A DNA stretch of 49,857 nt from CAJXZP01 sp963974475 (GCA_963974475.1 CAXBCR010000026.1:1-49857), one strand, 5' to 3'; numbered from the stretch's first letter, positions 1 to 8,134 are shown. The notes: generated from the letters alone by a model not told the origin. Program-made: numbers and translations.

Positions 1-431
1 ACGGTGGAGCGCCCCCACCTACACCAGTTGAGTTTATTGGTTTAAAGTAGGGTTTTGGTGTAAATATAGTGGTGGGTTTTAGTTGAGTTATTGGAAAAGG
101 TTACGGTGGAGCGCCTCCACCGAAGCCCTATCAATAATTTGGATAAAAGAGAAGATTTCAAAACAAAAATCCTCCTACGCCAAAGGCTACGGAGGATTAA
201 GTATGTTAGTACATTAAACAACGAAAGGAGAACACTGTGGAGCGCCTCCACCGTAGCCCTATCAATAATTTGAATAAAAGAGAAGATTTCAAAACAAAAA
301 TCCTCCTACGCCAAAGGCTACGGAGGATTAAGTATGTTAGTACATTAAACAACGAAAGGAGAACACTGTGGAGCGCCTCCACCGTAGCCCTATCAATAAT
401 TTGAATAAAAGAGAAGATTTCAAAACAAAAA
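1..431. repeat. 131-bp tandem repeat array with paired hairpins, downstream of ssrA
   Basis: Two full 131-bp units (107-237 and 238-368) differ at only two positions; a third partial unit (369-431) matches until it runs into the ssrA terminator. Each unit opens with a small hairpin (arms GTGGAG/CTCCAC around CGC) and carries a second hairpin (ATCCTCC at 169-175 with GGAGGAT at 191-197; again at 300-306 and 322-328). Read on the minus strand the second hairpin is followed by a T-rich run, so it looks like a terminator repeated behind ssrA. A diverged copy of the first hairpin sits at 3-19, so the array may extend past the window edge. The short reading frames across it have no family features and I do not call genes here. 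Confidence 0.85.
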
Positions 432-465
432 AAATGCCCTCTTATGCCACGAGACATAAGAGGGC
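425..465 (-). terminator. Rho-independent terminator of ssrA
   Basis: A perfect 11-bp stem (GCCCTCTTATG at 436-446 with CATAAGAGGGC at 455-465) and 8-nt loop. On the minus strand it is followed by an eight-T run, immediately after the tmRNA 3' end. Confidence 0.9.
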
Positions 466-470
466 GAAGG

Positions 471-864
471 TGGAGTCGGAGGGATTCGAACCCTCGTCCA
501 AACGAGCAAACATTATGCTTTCTACAAGTTTAGTTTATGATTTGTTTTCGATATTAAGCTGATCATAAACAGTCTACTTAATACTTATCTTCGTTAATCT
601 CGAATCAGCACAGAAGCCGTACTAATCCTTATCCAACTTTATCAATACCATGTTGAAACAAACCGCTAGACAAGGTCTGTTCCTAGGCATCTCGTTCTCC
701 TACCTAGTAGTGAGAATGAAGTACAATTCACTTAGTGAATTATGCAGCAAGAGCGTAATTATTTTCGCCTGTTATAAAAATGCAGTATTGAATTAAAGAG
801 CCATACCACAAAGCTCCACTTGCTTACAAAACGGTTGACCTCGCTGTCAAAACCAGTCGACCCC
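471..864 (-). ncRNA. ssrA: Transfer-messenger RNA (tmRNA)
   Basis: tmRNA rescues stalled ribosomes by trans-translation and tags the nascent peptide for proteolysis. The minus strand begins GGGGTCGACTGGTTTTGACA and ends with a T-arm (GGGTTCGAATCCC) and CGACTCC-A, which pairs with the 5' GGGGTCG as a seven-pair acceptor stem. The tag frame at 740-769 reads GENNYALAA followed by TAA, a tag typical of Bacteroidota, so the resume codon is GGC for glycine. The bases after the discriminator are CCT, so the terminal CCA is not fully encoded and must be finished by CCA-adding enzyme. A -7 promoter element lies upstream and a strong terminator follows. The ends are inferred from acceptor pairing. Confidence 0.96.
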
Positions 865-875
865 GTTGTGAATGA

Positions 876-883
876 CAAAAGTA
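876..883 (-). promoter_or_regulatory. Promoter -7 element for ssrA
   Basis: Minus-strand TACTTTTG matches the Bacteroidota -7 consensus TAnnTTTG and ends 11 nt before the mature tmRNA 5' end. No clear -33 element was identified. Confidence 0.6.
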
Positions 884-925
884 ATCAGTTTCATTAAAAA
901 ACACTCACAAATTACTCGGTATCCT

Positions 926-933
926 TATATTTG
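926..933 (+). promoter_or_regulatory. Promoter -7 element for the saccharopine dehydrogenase-like gene
   Basis: TATATTTG matches TAnnTTTG, 40 nt before the ATG at 974. It is divergent from the ssrA promoter. Confidence 0.55.
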
Positions 934-973
934 CTACTCCTCAAAATGTTGCGAGAAAAACACCCATTTATAG

Positions 974-2176
974 ATGAAAATAGGAATTATTAGAGAAGGA
1001 AAAGTACCGCCAGATATGCGTGTGCCGCTCACCCCAAAACAATGTGTAGAATTAGTAGCAAAGTATCCGGAGTTGGAACTAAAGGTGCAATCATCTGAGG
1101 TTAGAACGTTTAGAGATACGAGTTATTCTGATTTAGGGATTGCAGTTGCCGATGAGGTGCAAGATGCCGAGATTTTGATGGGAGTTAAAGAGGTGCCATT
1201 GGATATGTTGATTCCAAATAAAACCTATTTTTTCTTTACGCATACCACCAAGGAACAGCCGTATAATAGAGATTTACTTCGGACTATTTTGAAAAAAAAC
1301 ATTCGAATTATTGATTATGAGGGCCTGACCAACGAGAAGGGTATTCGAATCATCGGTTTTGGATATTATGCCGGTATCGTTGGGGCGTATAATGGCATTA
1401 TGGCTTGGGGAAAACGAACTAAAACGTTCGAATTGTGCAGTGCGTTGCAATTAACCACGCTTGACGATATGAAGCGTGAGTTGAAGAAAGCAAAACTTCC
1501 AAATATTAAATTGGCATTTACAGGAGCGGGTAGAGTCGCAACCGGTGTTTTGGATGTGATGCAAATGATGGGAATGAAACAGGTTAATCCAGATGATTAT
1601 TTATCTAAAGATTATGATGAACCTGTTTTTACGCAACTTTTAGTAACCGATTATAATAAACGAAAAGACGGTCAGGTTTTACCTCGCACCGATTTTTACG
1701 CCAATTTTAGAGAATACAATTCCGATTTTTTCAAATACGCTAAAGTGACTGACTTATACATTGCGAGTCATTTTTATGCGGAGCATTCACCATTCATTTT
1801 TACAAGAGAAGAAGCCAAACATCCCGATTTTAAAATTAAGGTAGTTGCTGATATTAGTTGCGATATTGATGGGCCGGTAGCGTCAACATTGCGTCCGTCT
1901 ACCATTGCAGACCCATTATACGGATATGATGCGCAAAATGAATCGGAAACTAATTTTGATAATAAAGATGCAATTACCGTTATGGCGGTAGATAATTTAC
2001 CGTGTGAATTACCAGCTGTCGCATCAGAAGGTTTTGGAAATGAATTGATAAATCATATTATTCCACAATTACTGAATGGCGATGCAGGAGATATTTTAAA
2101 ACGCGCTACCATTGCAGAGAATGGAAAGCTGACTGATAAATATGCCTATTTACAGAATTATGTGGATGGTAAATAA
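974..2176 (+). CDS. Saccharopine dehydrogenase (L-lysine-forming)-like, AlaDH/PNT family oxidoreductase
   Basis: A 400-residue NAD(P)-dependent oxidoreductase with an alanine dehydrogenase/transhydrogenase N-terminal domain followed by a Rossmann fold (LAFTGAGRVATG near residues 180-191). Several features recall fungal Lys1: the VKEVP motif (Lys72) and the FFFTHTTKEQ segment (His90), where Lys1 has its catalytic Lys and His; the GFGYYAGIVGA stretch; and the C-terminal VDNLPCELPAVASEGF. Lys1-type enzymes interconvert saccharopine with lysine and 2-oxoglutarate. These bacteria normally make lysine by the diaminopimelate route (dapB is at 44206-44916), so the true substrate is uncertain; lysine breakdown or another imino acid reduction is possible. 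The gene stands alone with its own promoter. Confidence 0.75.
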   Translation: MKIGIIREGKVPPDMRVPLTPKQCVELVAKYPELELKVQSSEVRTFRDTSYSDLGIAVADEVQDAEILMGVKEVPLDMLIPNKTYFFFTHTTKEQPYNRDLLRTILKKNIRIIDYEGLTNEKGIRIIGFGYYAGIVGAYNGIMAWGKRTKTFELCSALQLTTLDDMKRELKKAKLPNIKLAFTGAGRVATGVLDVMQMMGMKQVNPDDYLSKDYDEPVFTQLLVTDYNKRKDGQVLPRTDFYANFREYNSDFFKYAKVTDLYIASHFYAEHSPFIFTREEAKHPDFKIKVVADISCDIDGPVASTLRPSTIADPLYGYDAQNESETNFDNKDAITVMAVDNLPCELPAVASEGFGNELINHIIPQLLNGDAGDILKRATIAENGKLTDKYAYLQNYVDGK

Positions 2177-2193
2177 CAGAACTTTGGAAGTTG

Positions 2194-2201
2194 TATTTTT
2201 G
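2194..2201 (+). promoter_or_regulatory. Promoter -7 element for the MNT gene
   Basis: TATTTTTG matches TAnnTTTG, 20 nt before the ATG at 2222. Confidence 0.5.
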
Positions 2202-2221
2202 AGTTAGTCTAAAACAGAGTT

Positions 2222-2542
2222 ATGCAAGGCATTATTAAAAATAGAATTACGGATCTGCGAGATTTGTGTAAAAGTCTAGGGGTTCAACGATTACATGTTT
2301 TTGGTTCTGCTGTGACGAAGGATTTTAATTCAGATAGTGATATTGATTTTTTAATTTCATTTTCTAAAACGCTAACCGTAAGGGAATACACTGATAATTA
2401 TTTTTCAATTCAATATAAATTGAGAGACTTGTTTAAGCGTAATATTGATTTGGTAACCGAGCGAACTTTATCCAATCCCTATTTTATTGAAAGCATTAAT
2501 GAATCAAAACAATTGATTTATGATGTATCCTATATAAAGTAG
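2222..2542 (+). CDS. Minimal nucleotidyltransferase (MNT/MntA-like), orphan
   Basis: A 106-residue protein of the minimal nucleotidyltransferase family. The signature GSx10DxD is intact: Gly28-Ser29, then Asp40 and Asp42, with a likely third acidic residue in RNIDLVTE. In the family, MntA-type proteins AMPylate or otherwise modify a HEPN-domain toxin (HepT) encoded next door. No HEPN gene is visible here: the previous gene is a metabolic enzyme and the next, 22 nt downstream, encodes a small exported protein. It may be a solitary antitoxin remnant or a nucleotidyltransferase with another target. The catalytic residues are intact, so it does not look dead. Confidence 0.85.
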   Translation: MQGIIKNRITDLRDLCKSLGVQRLHVFGSAVTKDFNSDSDIDFLISFSKTLTVREYTDNYFSIQYKLRDLFKRNIDLVTERTLSNPYFIESINESKQLIYDVSYIK

Positions 2543-2564
2543 TGTTTTATAGTCGTTTGTACGG

Positions 2565-2951
2565 ATGAAATTCACTGTAATTGCACTATTTGTATTCATG
2601 GCCAATCTTGGCTTTGGTCAAACCATATCAAAAAAAGATATTAGAGGCACTTACGAGCGTTCTTTTGGCGATCCAGCTAAAACTATTCAAAAAGGAGATT
2701 CATCCTACATTTCTATTCCGTATATGGAATACAATAGGGAAGTATTAAAGCTGAAATGGTTTGGGAAGTTAACGTTGGAGGAGATTTCATCTACGTTGAA
2801 AGGAACCGCTCCACAACGCGGAAAATGGAAGTTGGAAAATGGGGTAGTTATTCTAGAATTAAATGGGAAAACCCTAAAGTATAATTTTAGACTTCCGGTT
2901 TACTTAGAATCCACTGAAGGGAAAAGGGGATTTACCAAAAAAATCGACTAG
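2565..2951 (+). CDS. Small exported protein of unknown function
   Basis: A 128-residue protein with a clear N-terminal signal peptide (hydrophobic to residue 18, then GFGQT, likely cleaved near Gln19). The mature part alternates polar and hydrophobic residues and contains the phrases GTYERSFGDP and APQRGKWKLENGVVILELNGKTLKYNF, which could be a small beta-sheet domain of lipocalin type, but I do not recognise a family. It follows the MNT gene by 22 nt, so the two may be cotranscribed. Its stop codon shares the bases ctag with the stop of tag on the other strand (2948-2951). Confidence 0.6.
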   Translation: MKFTVIALFVFMANLGFGQTISKKDIRGTYERSFGDPAKTIQKGDSSYISIPYMEYNREVLKLKWFGKLTLEEISSTLKGTAPQRGKWKLENGVVILELNGKTLKYNFRLPVYLESTEGKRGFTKKID

Positions 2952-3511
2952 ACTTCTGTATATCGAAAGCAATCTACGGTATGATCATTAACTAACCCGC
3001 AGGCTTGCATGTGGGCGTACATAATGGTGCTGCCACAAAATTTGAAACCACGTTTTTTAAGGTCTTTGCTCAGCGCATCACTTTCTTTGGTAGTGGCAGG
3101 TACTTCACTCATAGATGTCCATTTATTTACAATTGGTTTCCCGCCTACAAATCTCCAAATGTACTTGGAAAATGAACCAAATTCTTTTTGGATTTCAATA
3201 AACAATTTTGCGTTGTTTACTGCGCTTCGCACTTTAAGTTTGTTTCGAATAATGCCCGGGTCTTGGAGTAATTCTAATATTTTTTCTTCCGAAAATTGAG
3301 CTACTTTTTCAACCTCAAAATTGGCAAATGCTTTTCGATATCCTTCCCTTCGTTTTAAAATGGTGCTCCAACTTAAACCCGCTTGCGCACCTTCAAGTAT
3401 TAAAAATTCAAATTGAGTTTTATCATCCAACGTGGGAACGCCCCATTCTGAATCATGATATTCTTCGTAAGCTTCAAATTGATTTAAGCACCAGTCGCAT
3501 TTAGTTTTCAT
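2948..3511 (-). CDS. tag: DNA-3-methyladenine glycosylase I
   Basis: Removes N3-methyladenine from alkylated DNA, the first step of base excision repair. Length (187 residues) equals that of E. coli Tag. The four zinc ligands are in place: Cys5 and His19 near the start, His177 and Cys181 in NDHTVDCFR. The FLILEGAQAGLSW motif contains Glu40, matching the catalytic-pocket Glu38 of E. coli Tag. The protein is cytoplasmic. The gene is monocistronic and convergent with the small exported-protein gene, overlapping it by four bases. I see no convincing alkylation-response operator. Confidence 0.96.
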   Translation of the reverse strand: MKTKCDWCLNQFEAYEEYHDSEWGVPTLDDKTQFEFLILEGAQAGLSWSTILKRREGYRKAFANFEVEKVAQFSEEKILELLQDPGIIRNKLKVRSAVNNAKLFIEIQKEFGSFSKYIWRFVGGKPIVNKWTSMSEVPATTKESDALSKDLKKRGFKFCGSTIMYAHMQACGLVNDHTVDCFRYTEV

Positions 3512-3548
3512 AGGGTAAAAGTAATGTAAATAGGCATGGAAAAAGAAA

Positions 3549-3589
3549 TAGCCCCCGATTCATAAATCTAAAAAATGAAAAGGAGGCTA
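3549..3589 (-). terminator. Possible terminator of rpoD
   Basis: TAGCCCCC (3549-3556) pairs with GGAGGCTA (3582-3589) with one mismatch and a long AT-rich loop. On the minus strand a T-rich stretch follows. It lies just downstream of the rpoD stop. The loop length makes this only tentative. Confidence 0.35.
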
Positions 3590-3608
3590 ATCTGTAATAA
3601 TCTTTATC

Positions 3609-4478
3609 TTAACCCAAATAAGGTCTTAGTTGGTGACATCTGGAGGAAGTCTTTAATCTTCGAATGGCTTTTTCTTTAATCTGACGTACTCGTTCTCTTG
3701 TTAAACCATACATCGCGCCTATTTCTTCTAACGTATGCGAGGTTTTGGACCCGAGCCCGAAGTACAGGTAAAGCACGTCCGACTCTCTTTTTGCAAGTGT
3801 AGAAAGAGACCTTTTAATTTCCTGTTTCAACGATTCTGAGATTAATCGTTGGTCTGGATTTGCTTCATCATTTACTTGGTATAAATCATACATACTTCGA
3901 TCATCTCCACCATCGGCAGAAATGGGTGCATCCATAGATACATGACGTTGACTTTGGCGTAAGGAATTTTTAACATCACCAATCGACATATCCATAATCT
4001 CCGCAATTTCATCAGCTGATGGGGCACGCTCCATCGTTTGTTCTAATTTAGAGTACGCTTGATTGATTTTTGTAATGGCGCCAATTTTATTTAATGGTAA
4101 ACGCACAATTCTAGATTGCTCTGCTAATGCTTGTAAAATAGATTGACGAATCCACCAAACAGCGTAGGATATAAACTTGAATCCTCTGGTTTCATCAAAT
4201 TTTTTCGCTGCTTTTATTAATCCTAAATTTCCTTCATTAATTAAATCAGGAAGGGTTAATCCTTGATTTTGGTATTGTTTAGCTACAGATACAACAAAAC
4301 GCAGGTTTGCCCTGGTCATTTTGTCTAAGGCTTCTTTGTCGCCTGCTCTGATTAATTGCGCTAATTCTACTTCTTCTTCAGCGGTAATTAGACTTAAACG
4401 TCCAATTTCTTGAAGATATTTTTCTAACGAAGCAGTTTCCCGATTCGTTATTTGTTTCGTTATCCGTAATTGTCTCAT
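3609..4478 (-). CDS. rpoD: Primary RNA polymerase sigma factor (RpoD/SigA)
   Basis: The 289-residue length is typical of the primary sigma factor of Bacteroidota, which lacks region 1.1. Region 1.2 begins at SLEKYLQEIGRLSLIT (about residue 17). Region 2 includes LPDLINEGNLGLIKAAKKFD and the -10-binding helix around YAVWWIRQSI. Region 3 follows (LPLNKIGAITKINQAYSKLE). Region 4 ends with the helix-turn-helix TLEEIGAMYGLTRERVRQIK. Sigma factors of this clade direct RNA polymerase to TAnnTTTG (-7) and TTTG (-33) promoters, and the former recur through this window. pnp lies upstream on the same strand, separated by a strong terminator, so rpoD probably has its own promoter, which I did not identify. 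Confidence 0.97.
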   Translation of the reverse strand: MRQLRITKQITNRETASLEKYLQEIGRLSLITAEEEVELAQLIRAGDKEALDKMTRANLRFVVSVAKQYQNQGLTLPDLINEGNLGLIKAAKKFDETRGFKFISYAVWWIRQSILQALAEQSRIVRLPLNKIGAITKINQAYSKLEQTMERAPSADEIAEIMDMSIGDVKNSLRQSQRHVSMDAPISADGGDDRSMYDLYQVNDEANPDQRLISESLKQEIKRSLSTLAKRESDVLYLYFGLGSKTSHTLEEIGAMYGLTRERVRQIKEKAIRRLKTSSRCHQLRPYLG

Positions 4479-4581
4479 ACCTCAGTCTTTTTGTTTTTCT
4501 TCTAACAGGGGCAAGAAGTTGATTGAAATGGTAAAACTGTATGTAAACCCAAGTCTTACTGGTATCTAAAAACTATATACG

Positions 4582-4612
4582 AAAAAAGCCACCAAATGGT
4601 TTGGTGGCTTTT
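4582..4612 (-). terminator. Terminator between pnp and rpoD
   Basis: A perfect 13-bp stem (AAAAGCCACCAAA at 4584-4596 with TTTGGTGGCTTTT at 4600-4612) with a 3-nt loop and T-runs on both strands, so it could work in either direction. It follows the pnp stop codon on the minus strand. Confidence 0.9.
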
Positions 4613-4637
4613 AAAAAAATATGTAAAAAAGTGCTAA

Positions 4638-6752
4638 TTAGTCATTCTTAGGCTTGTCTAGCAACACTTTACGAGATAATCTTAATTTTCCTGTTTTTGG
4701 ATCTAGGCCAATTAATTTTACTTCAATCTCTTGTCCTACTTCTAAATGGTCTTCGGTTTTTTCAACTCTGTCCCAAGCAATTTCAGAAATATGTAGTAAA
4801 CCATCTTTTCCAGGAATAATTTCCACAAATGCACCGTAAGGAGCAACTGCTTTTACTTTTCCTTTGTAGATTTCACCTACTTCAGGAACAGCAACTATAC
4901 CTTTAATTCTAGCCATTGCATCATTCAATGATTGTGCATTGGTTGCAAATACTTCTACCACACCTTGGTTATTGATTTCTTCAATAACGATTGTAGTTTC
5001 AGTTTCCGCTTGAATTTCTTGAATAATTTTTCCTCCAGGTCCGATGATTGCACCAATCATATCTTTCGGGATAGTAATTGATTCAATTCTTGGAGCGTTT
5101 GGTTTCATTTCTTCGTTACCTGTTGTAATGGTTTTAGCCATTTCGCCAGCAATATGGAAACGTCCGTTTCTAGCTTGTTCTAAAGCTTTTTGTAAAACTT
5201 CCATTTTCAAACCATCTACTTTGATATCCATTTGACAAGCAGTAATACCGTCAGCTGTACCTGTAATTTTGAAATCCATATCACCTAAAGCATCCTCGTC
5301 ACCAAGAATATCAGATAGTACAGCCCAATTGTCGTCAGAACCATAAATAAGTCCCATTGCAATACCAGAAACTGGTTTTTTCATTTGAACACCTGCATCC
5401 ATCAAAGCCATAGACCCTGCACAAACAGTTGCCATAGAAGAAGAACCGTTAGATTCTAAGATGTCAGAAACAACTCTAATAGTATAAGGGAAGTCTTCAG
5501 GTACCATTGGTAATAAAGCTCTTAAAGCTAAGTTACCGTGACCAATTTCTCTTCTACTTACACTTCTAATAGGTCTTGCTTCACCTGTTGAGAAAGGAGG
5601 GAAGTTGTAATGCAACATAAATTTTTGCTTTCCTTTCATGAAAGCGCCATCTACGTTTTGAGCATCCAATTTAGTTCCTAAAGTAACCGAAGTTAAAGAT
5701 TGAGTTTCTCCACGAGTAAACACGGCAGAACCATGTGTTCCAGGTAAATAACCAACTTCACTCCAAATGTCACGTACTTCAGTAGTAGAACGGCCATCTA
5801 AACGAGTTCCTTTTTCAAGAACCACATTACGAACGGCTTTTTTCATAACTGTTTTGAAATATTGATTAATCATGAAGTTGTTTTCAGCAACAAATTCTTC
5901 TCCTAATCCTTCTTTGATTTCAGTTTTAACGGCTTTAAAAGCAGCACTTCTTTCTTCTTTAGCAGAAGCAACAGATGCGATAGCGTATATTTTATCGTAG
6001 GCCTTAGCCTCGATATCTTTTAGCAATTCTTCATCTTTCTTTTCGTGACAATACTCTCTTTTTACCGCAGCTTTTTCAACTTTACCAGTTAAAGCAACTT
6101 GCGCTTCACATTGAATTTTAATTGCTTCATGTGCAGCAGCAATAGCTTCAATCATTTCGGCTTCAGAAATTTCTTTCATTTCACCTTCTACCATCATAAT
6201 GTTTTCGGCAGTACCGGCAACCATCATGTCGATGTCAGCTAATTCTAATTCTACGTTAGTAGGATTAATTACCATTTTTCCGTCAATTCTAGCCACACGC
6301 ACTTCAGAAACAGGACCTGCAAAAGGTATGTCTGAAACCGCAATAGCGGCAGAAGCAGCTAAACAAGCCAACGCATCTGGCATGGTTTTTAAATCGGAAG
6401 ATATAAGTTGAACAAATACTTGTGTATTTGCGTGGAAATCTGATGGAAAAAGGGGTCTTAACGCTCTGTCAATTAAACGAGCAGTTAAAATTTCGCTCTC
6501 TGATGGACGCGCTTCTCTTTTAAAGAATCCTCCAGGAAAACTTCCTGTTGCAGGGTATTTTTCACGATATTCTACCGTAAGAGGTAAAAAATCCATGTCG
6601 TCTTTAGCTTCTTTGTCACTAACCACAGTAGCTAATAACATAGTGTCGCCTTGACGAATTACTACGGCACCATCGGCTTGCTTGGCTAATTTGCCAGTTT
6701 CGATGATAATTTCTTTCCCGGCTGTTTCAAACCGTTGTTCTATTGCTTTCAT
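4638..6752 (-). CDS. pnp: Polyribonucleotide nucleotidyltransferase (PNPase)
   Basis: A 3'-to-5' phosphorolytic exoribonuclease that degrades mRNA. I start it at the ATG at 6752, giving 704 residues, because MKAIEQRFETAGKEI matches the usual N-terminus; a longer frame back to 6800 adds 16 unrelated residues. Domain order is classical: RNase PH domain 1 with GGFFKREARPSESEILTARL, the alpha-helical linker, RNase PH domain 2 with the catalytic segment ILGDEDALGDMDFKITG, a KH domain (MIGAIIGPGGKIIQEI) and a C-terminal S1 domain (YKGKVKAVAPYGAFVEI). rpsO lies just upstream on the same strand, the arrangement common in bacteria, though a terminator lies between them. Confidence 0.97.
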   Translation of the reverse strand: MKAIEQRFETAGKEIIIETGKLAKQADGAVVIRQGDTMLLATVVSDKEAKDDMDFLPLTVEYREKYPATGSFPGGFFKREARPSESEILTARLIDRALRPLFPSDFHANTQVFVQLISSDLKTMPDALACLAASAAIAVSDIPFAGPVSEVRVARIDGKMVINPTNVELELADIDMMVAGTAENIMMVEGEMKEISEAEMIEAIAAAHEAIKIQCEAQVALTGKVEKAAVKREYCHEKKDEELLKDIEAKAYDKIYAIASVASAKEERSAAFKAVKTEIKEGLGEEFVAENNFMINQYFKTVMKKAVRNVVLEKGTRLDGRSTTEVRDIWSEVGYLPGTHGSAVFTRGETQSLTSVTLGTKLDAQNVDGAFMKGKQKFMLHYNFPPFSTGEARPIRSVSRREIGHGNLALRALLPMVPEDFPYTIRVVSDILESNGSSSMATVCAGSMALMDAGVQMKKPVSGIAMGLIYGSDDNWAVLSDILGDEDALGDMDFKITGTADGITACQMDIKVDGLKMEVLQKALEQARNGRFHIAGEMAKTITTGNEEMKPNAPRIESITIPKDMIGAIIGPGGKIIQEIQAETETTIVIEEINNQGVVEVFATNAQSLNDAMARIKGIVAVPEVGEIYKGKVKAVAPYGAFVEIIPGKDGLLHISEIAWDRVEKTEDHLEVGQEIEVKLIGLDPKTGKLRLSRKVLLDKPKND

Positions 6753-6870
6753 ATAATATGTATTGCGGGCACTAACCCAGTGTTTATAATAGCACGCCAA
6801 ATGTGGCGATTTTGTTTACGTTGCTTGGTGCCGATTAAGCTTATTTGTTTGTAGTACTTAAAGGGACATA

Positions 6871-6904
6871 AAAAAAGGCAATTGAAAATTCAACTGCCTT
6901 TTAA
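6871..6904 (-). terminator. Terminator of rpsO
   Basis: AAAAGGCA-TTGAA pairs with TTCAA-TGCCTTTT with a single A/C mismatch and a 2-nt loop. On the minus strand the stem ends in a T-run just after the rpsO stop. Confidence 0.85.
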
Positions 6905-6906
6905 TT

Positions 6907-7176
6907 TTACTTTCTTAATCCTAGCTCTTGTACAATTGCTCTGTAACGAAGAATGTCAACTTTAATTAAGTAATCTAAAAGACTTCTTCTTTTACCTACT
7001 AAATTCATTAGCGCTCTTTGCGTATTAAAATCTTTACGATTTTTCTTTAGATGCTCTGTTAAATGTGCAATTCTAAAGGTGAACATTGCAATTTGTGCTT
7101 CGGTTGAACCAGTGTTTGAATCTGATCCACCATGTTTTTTGAAGAATTCCTTCTTCATTTCGGATGATAAATACAT
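6907..7176 (-). CDS. rpsO: 30S ribosomal protein S15
   Basis: Binds the central domain of 16S rRNA in the small subunit. The ATG at 7176 gives 89 residues, the usual S15 length; an upstream extension in frame is AT-rich and unlike the family. Diagnostic segments are GGSDSNTGSTEAQIAMFTFRI, the LTEHLKKNRKDFNTQRALM loop and GKRRSLLDYL. A -7 element lies at 7225-7232, giving a leader of about 45 nt where S15 autoregulation would act in other bacteria; I cannot confirm a binding fold here. A terminator separates it from pnp. Confidence 0.97.
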   Translation of the reverse strand: MYLSSEMKKEFFKKHGGSDSNTGSTEAQIAMFTFRIAHLTEHLKKNRKDFNTQRALMNLVGKRRSLLDYLIKVDILRYRAIVQELGLRK

Positions 7177-7224
7177 GCCAATATTGTTTTTAATGATTAT
7201 TATGTACTGAAAAATTTCAAGCTG

Positions 7225-7232
7225 CAAATATA
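7225..7232 (-). promoter_or_regulatory. Promoter -7 element for rpsO
   Basis: Minus-strand TATATTTG matches TAnnTTTG, 48 nt before the rpsO ATG. Confidence 0.55.
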
Positions 7233-7261
7233 TAACTAATACTTACCGCTTTGACGATTAT

Positions 7262-8107
7262 CTAATTTTTAAATAGTCTTAATATCTGAGTCAATTTTTG
7301 TTTCAAGTTTCGTCTATCCACAATAAAGTCGATAAATCCTTTTTCTTGCAGGAACTCAGAGGTTTGGAAGCCTTCTGGTAAGTCTTTTCCAATGGTTTCT
7401 TTGATTACCCGCGGTCCAGCAAATCCTATTAATGCATTAGGTTCGGCAATGTTTATATCTCCCAACATAGCGTATGATGCTGTAATTCCACCCGTGGTAG
7501 GGTCGGTAAGTAAAGAAATATATGGCAATTTTGCTTTCGCTAATAACGATAATTTAGCCGAAGTTTTAGCCATTTGCATTAATGATAATGCGGCTTCCAT
7601 CATTCTAGCTCCACCCGATTTAGAAATAATCATGAATGGAAATTTGTTTTCAATGGCGAAATCAATAGCACGGGCAATTTTTTCACCCACTACAGACCCC
7701 ATTGAACCACCAATAAATGAAAAGTCCATGGCGGCTACCACCAAATCTTCGCCATTAATTTTTCCGTGTGCTGTACGAATGGCATCGGTTAATCCAGTTT
7801 TCTTTTGTGCGGCTTTATACCTGTCCTTGTAGGTTTTTGTATCCTCAAATTTTAACGGATCAGCTGAAGCTAGATCTGCATTTAATTCTACAAATAGATT
7901 TTGGTCAAAAAGAATGCTGAAATACTCCTCCGAACCAATCCTTTTATGGTAGTCATCGGCAGGAACAACATAATCATTCTCCTTTAATTCATTGGTTTCA
8001 ACTACATTTCCTGCAGGAGATTTAAACCAAATACCATCTGGAGTTTCCTTTTTTTCTTTGGTAGGAGTGGTAATTCCTTTTTTAATACGTTTAAACCAAC
8101 TGCTCAT
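7262..8107 (-). CDS. accD: Acetyl-CoA carboxylase carboxyltransferase subunit beta, zinc-ribbon-less
   Basis: Transfers CO2 from carboxybiotin to acetyl-CoA, giving malonyl-CoA for fatty acid synthesis, in complex with AccA. The 281-residue protein carries the crotonase-like carboxyltransferase core: MDFSFIGGSMGSVVGEKIARA, ISKSGGARMMEAALSLMQ, TDPTTGGITASYAMLGD and IGFAGPRVI. In E. coli the N-terminus has a four-cysteine zinc ribbon. Here the N-terminal 60 residues run straight from MSSWFKRIKKG to DDYHKRIG, and the whole protein contains no cysteine. Loss of the ribbon fits AccD of Bacteroidota as I know it. fbaB ends 27 nt upstream, so the two are probably cotranscribed. Confidence 0.95.
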   Translation of the reverse strand: MSSWFKRIKKGITTPTKEKKETPDGIWFKSPAGNVVETNELKENDYVVPADDYHKRIGSEEYFSILFDQNLFVELNADLASADPLKFEDTKTYKDRYKAAQKKTGLTDAIRTAHGKINGEDLVVAAMDFSFIGGSMGSVVGEKIARAIDFAIENKFPFMIISKSGGARMMEAALSLMQMAKTSAKLSLLAKAKLPYISLLTDPTTGGITASYAMLGDINIAEPNALIGFAGPRVIKETIGKDLPEGFQTSEFLQEKGFIDFIVDRRNLKQKLTQILRLFKN

Positions 8108-8134
8108 AAGTTCTCAATTTTGTTAAACATTTAC

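Noticed and set aside
42..562. Overlapping short reading frames on both strands through the repeat array and ssrA 3' end
   Set aside because: They repeat with the 131-bp units, have no family features, and one crosses the tmRNA 3' end.
6753..6800. Extended N-terminus of pnp
   Set aside because: The added 16 residues do not fit the family; the ATG at 6752 gives the usual start.
7392..7832. 146-residue frame antisense to accD
   Set aside because: It lies wholly inside a well-supported gene and reads as a shadow of its codons.
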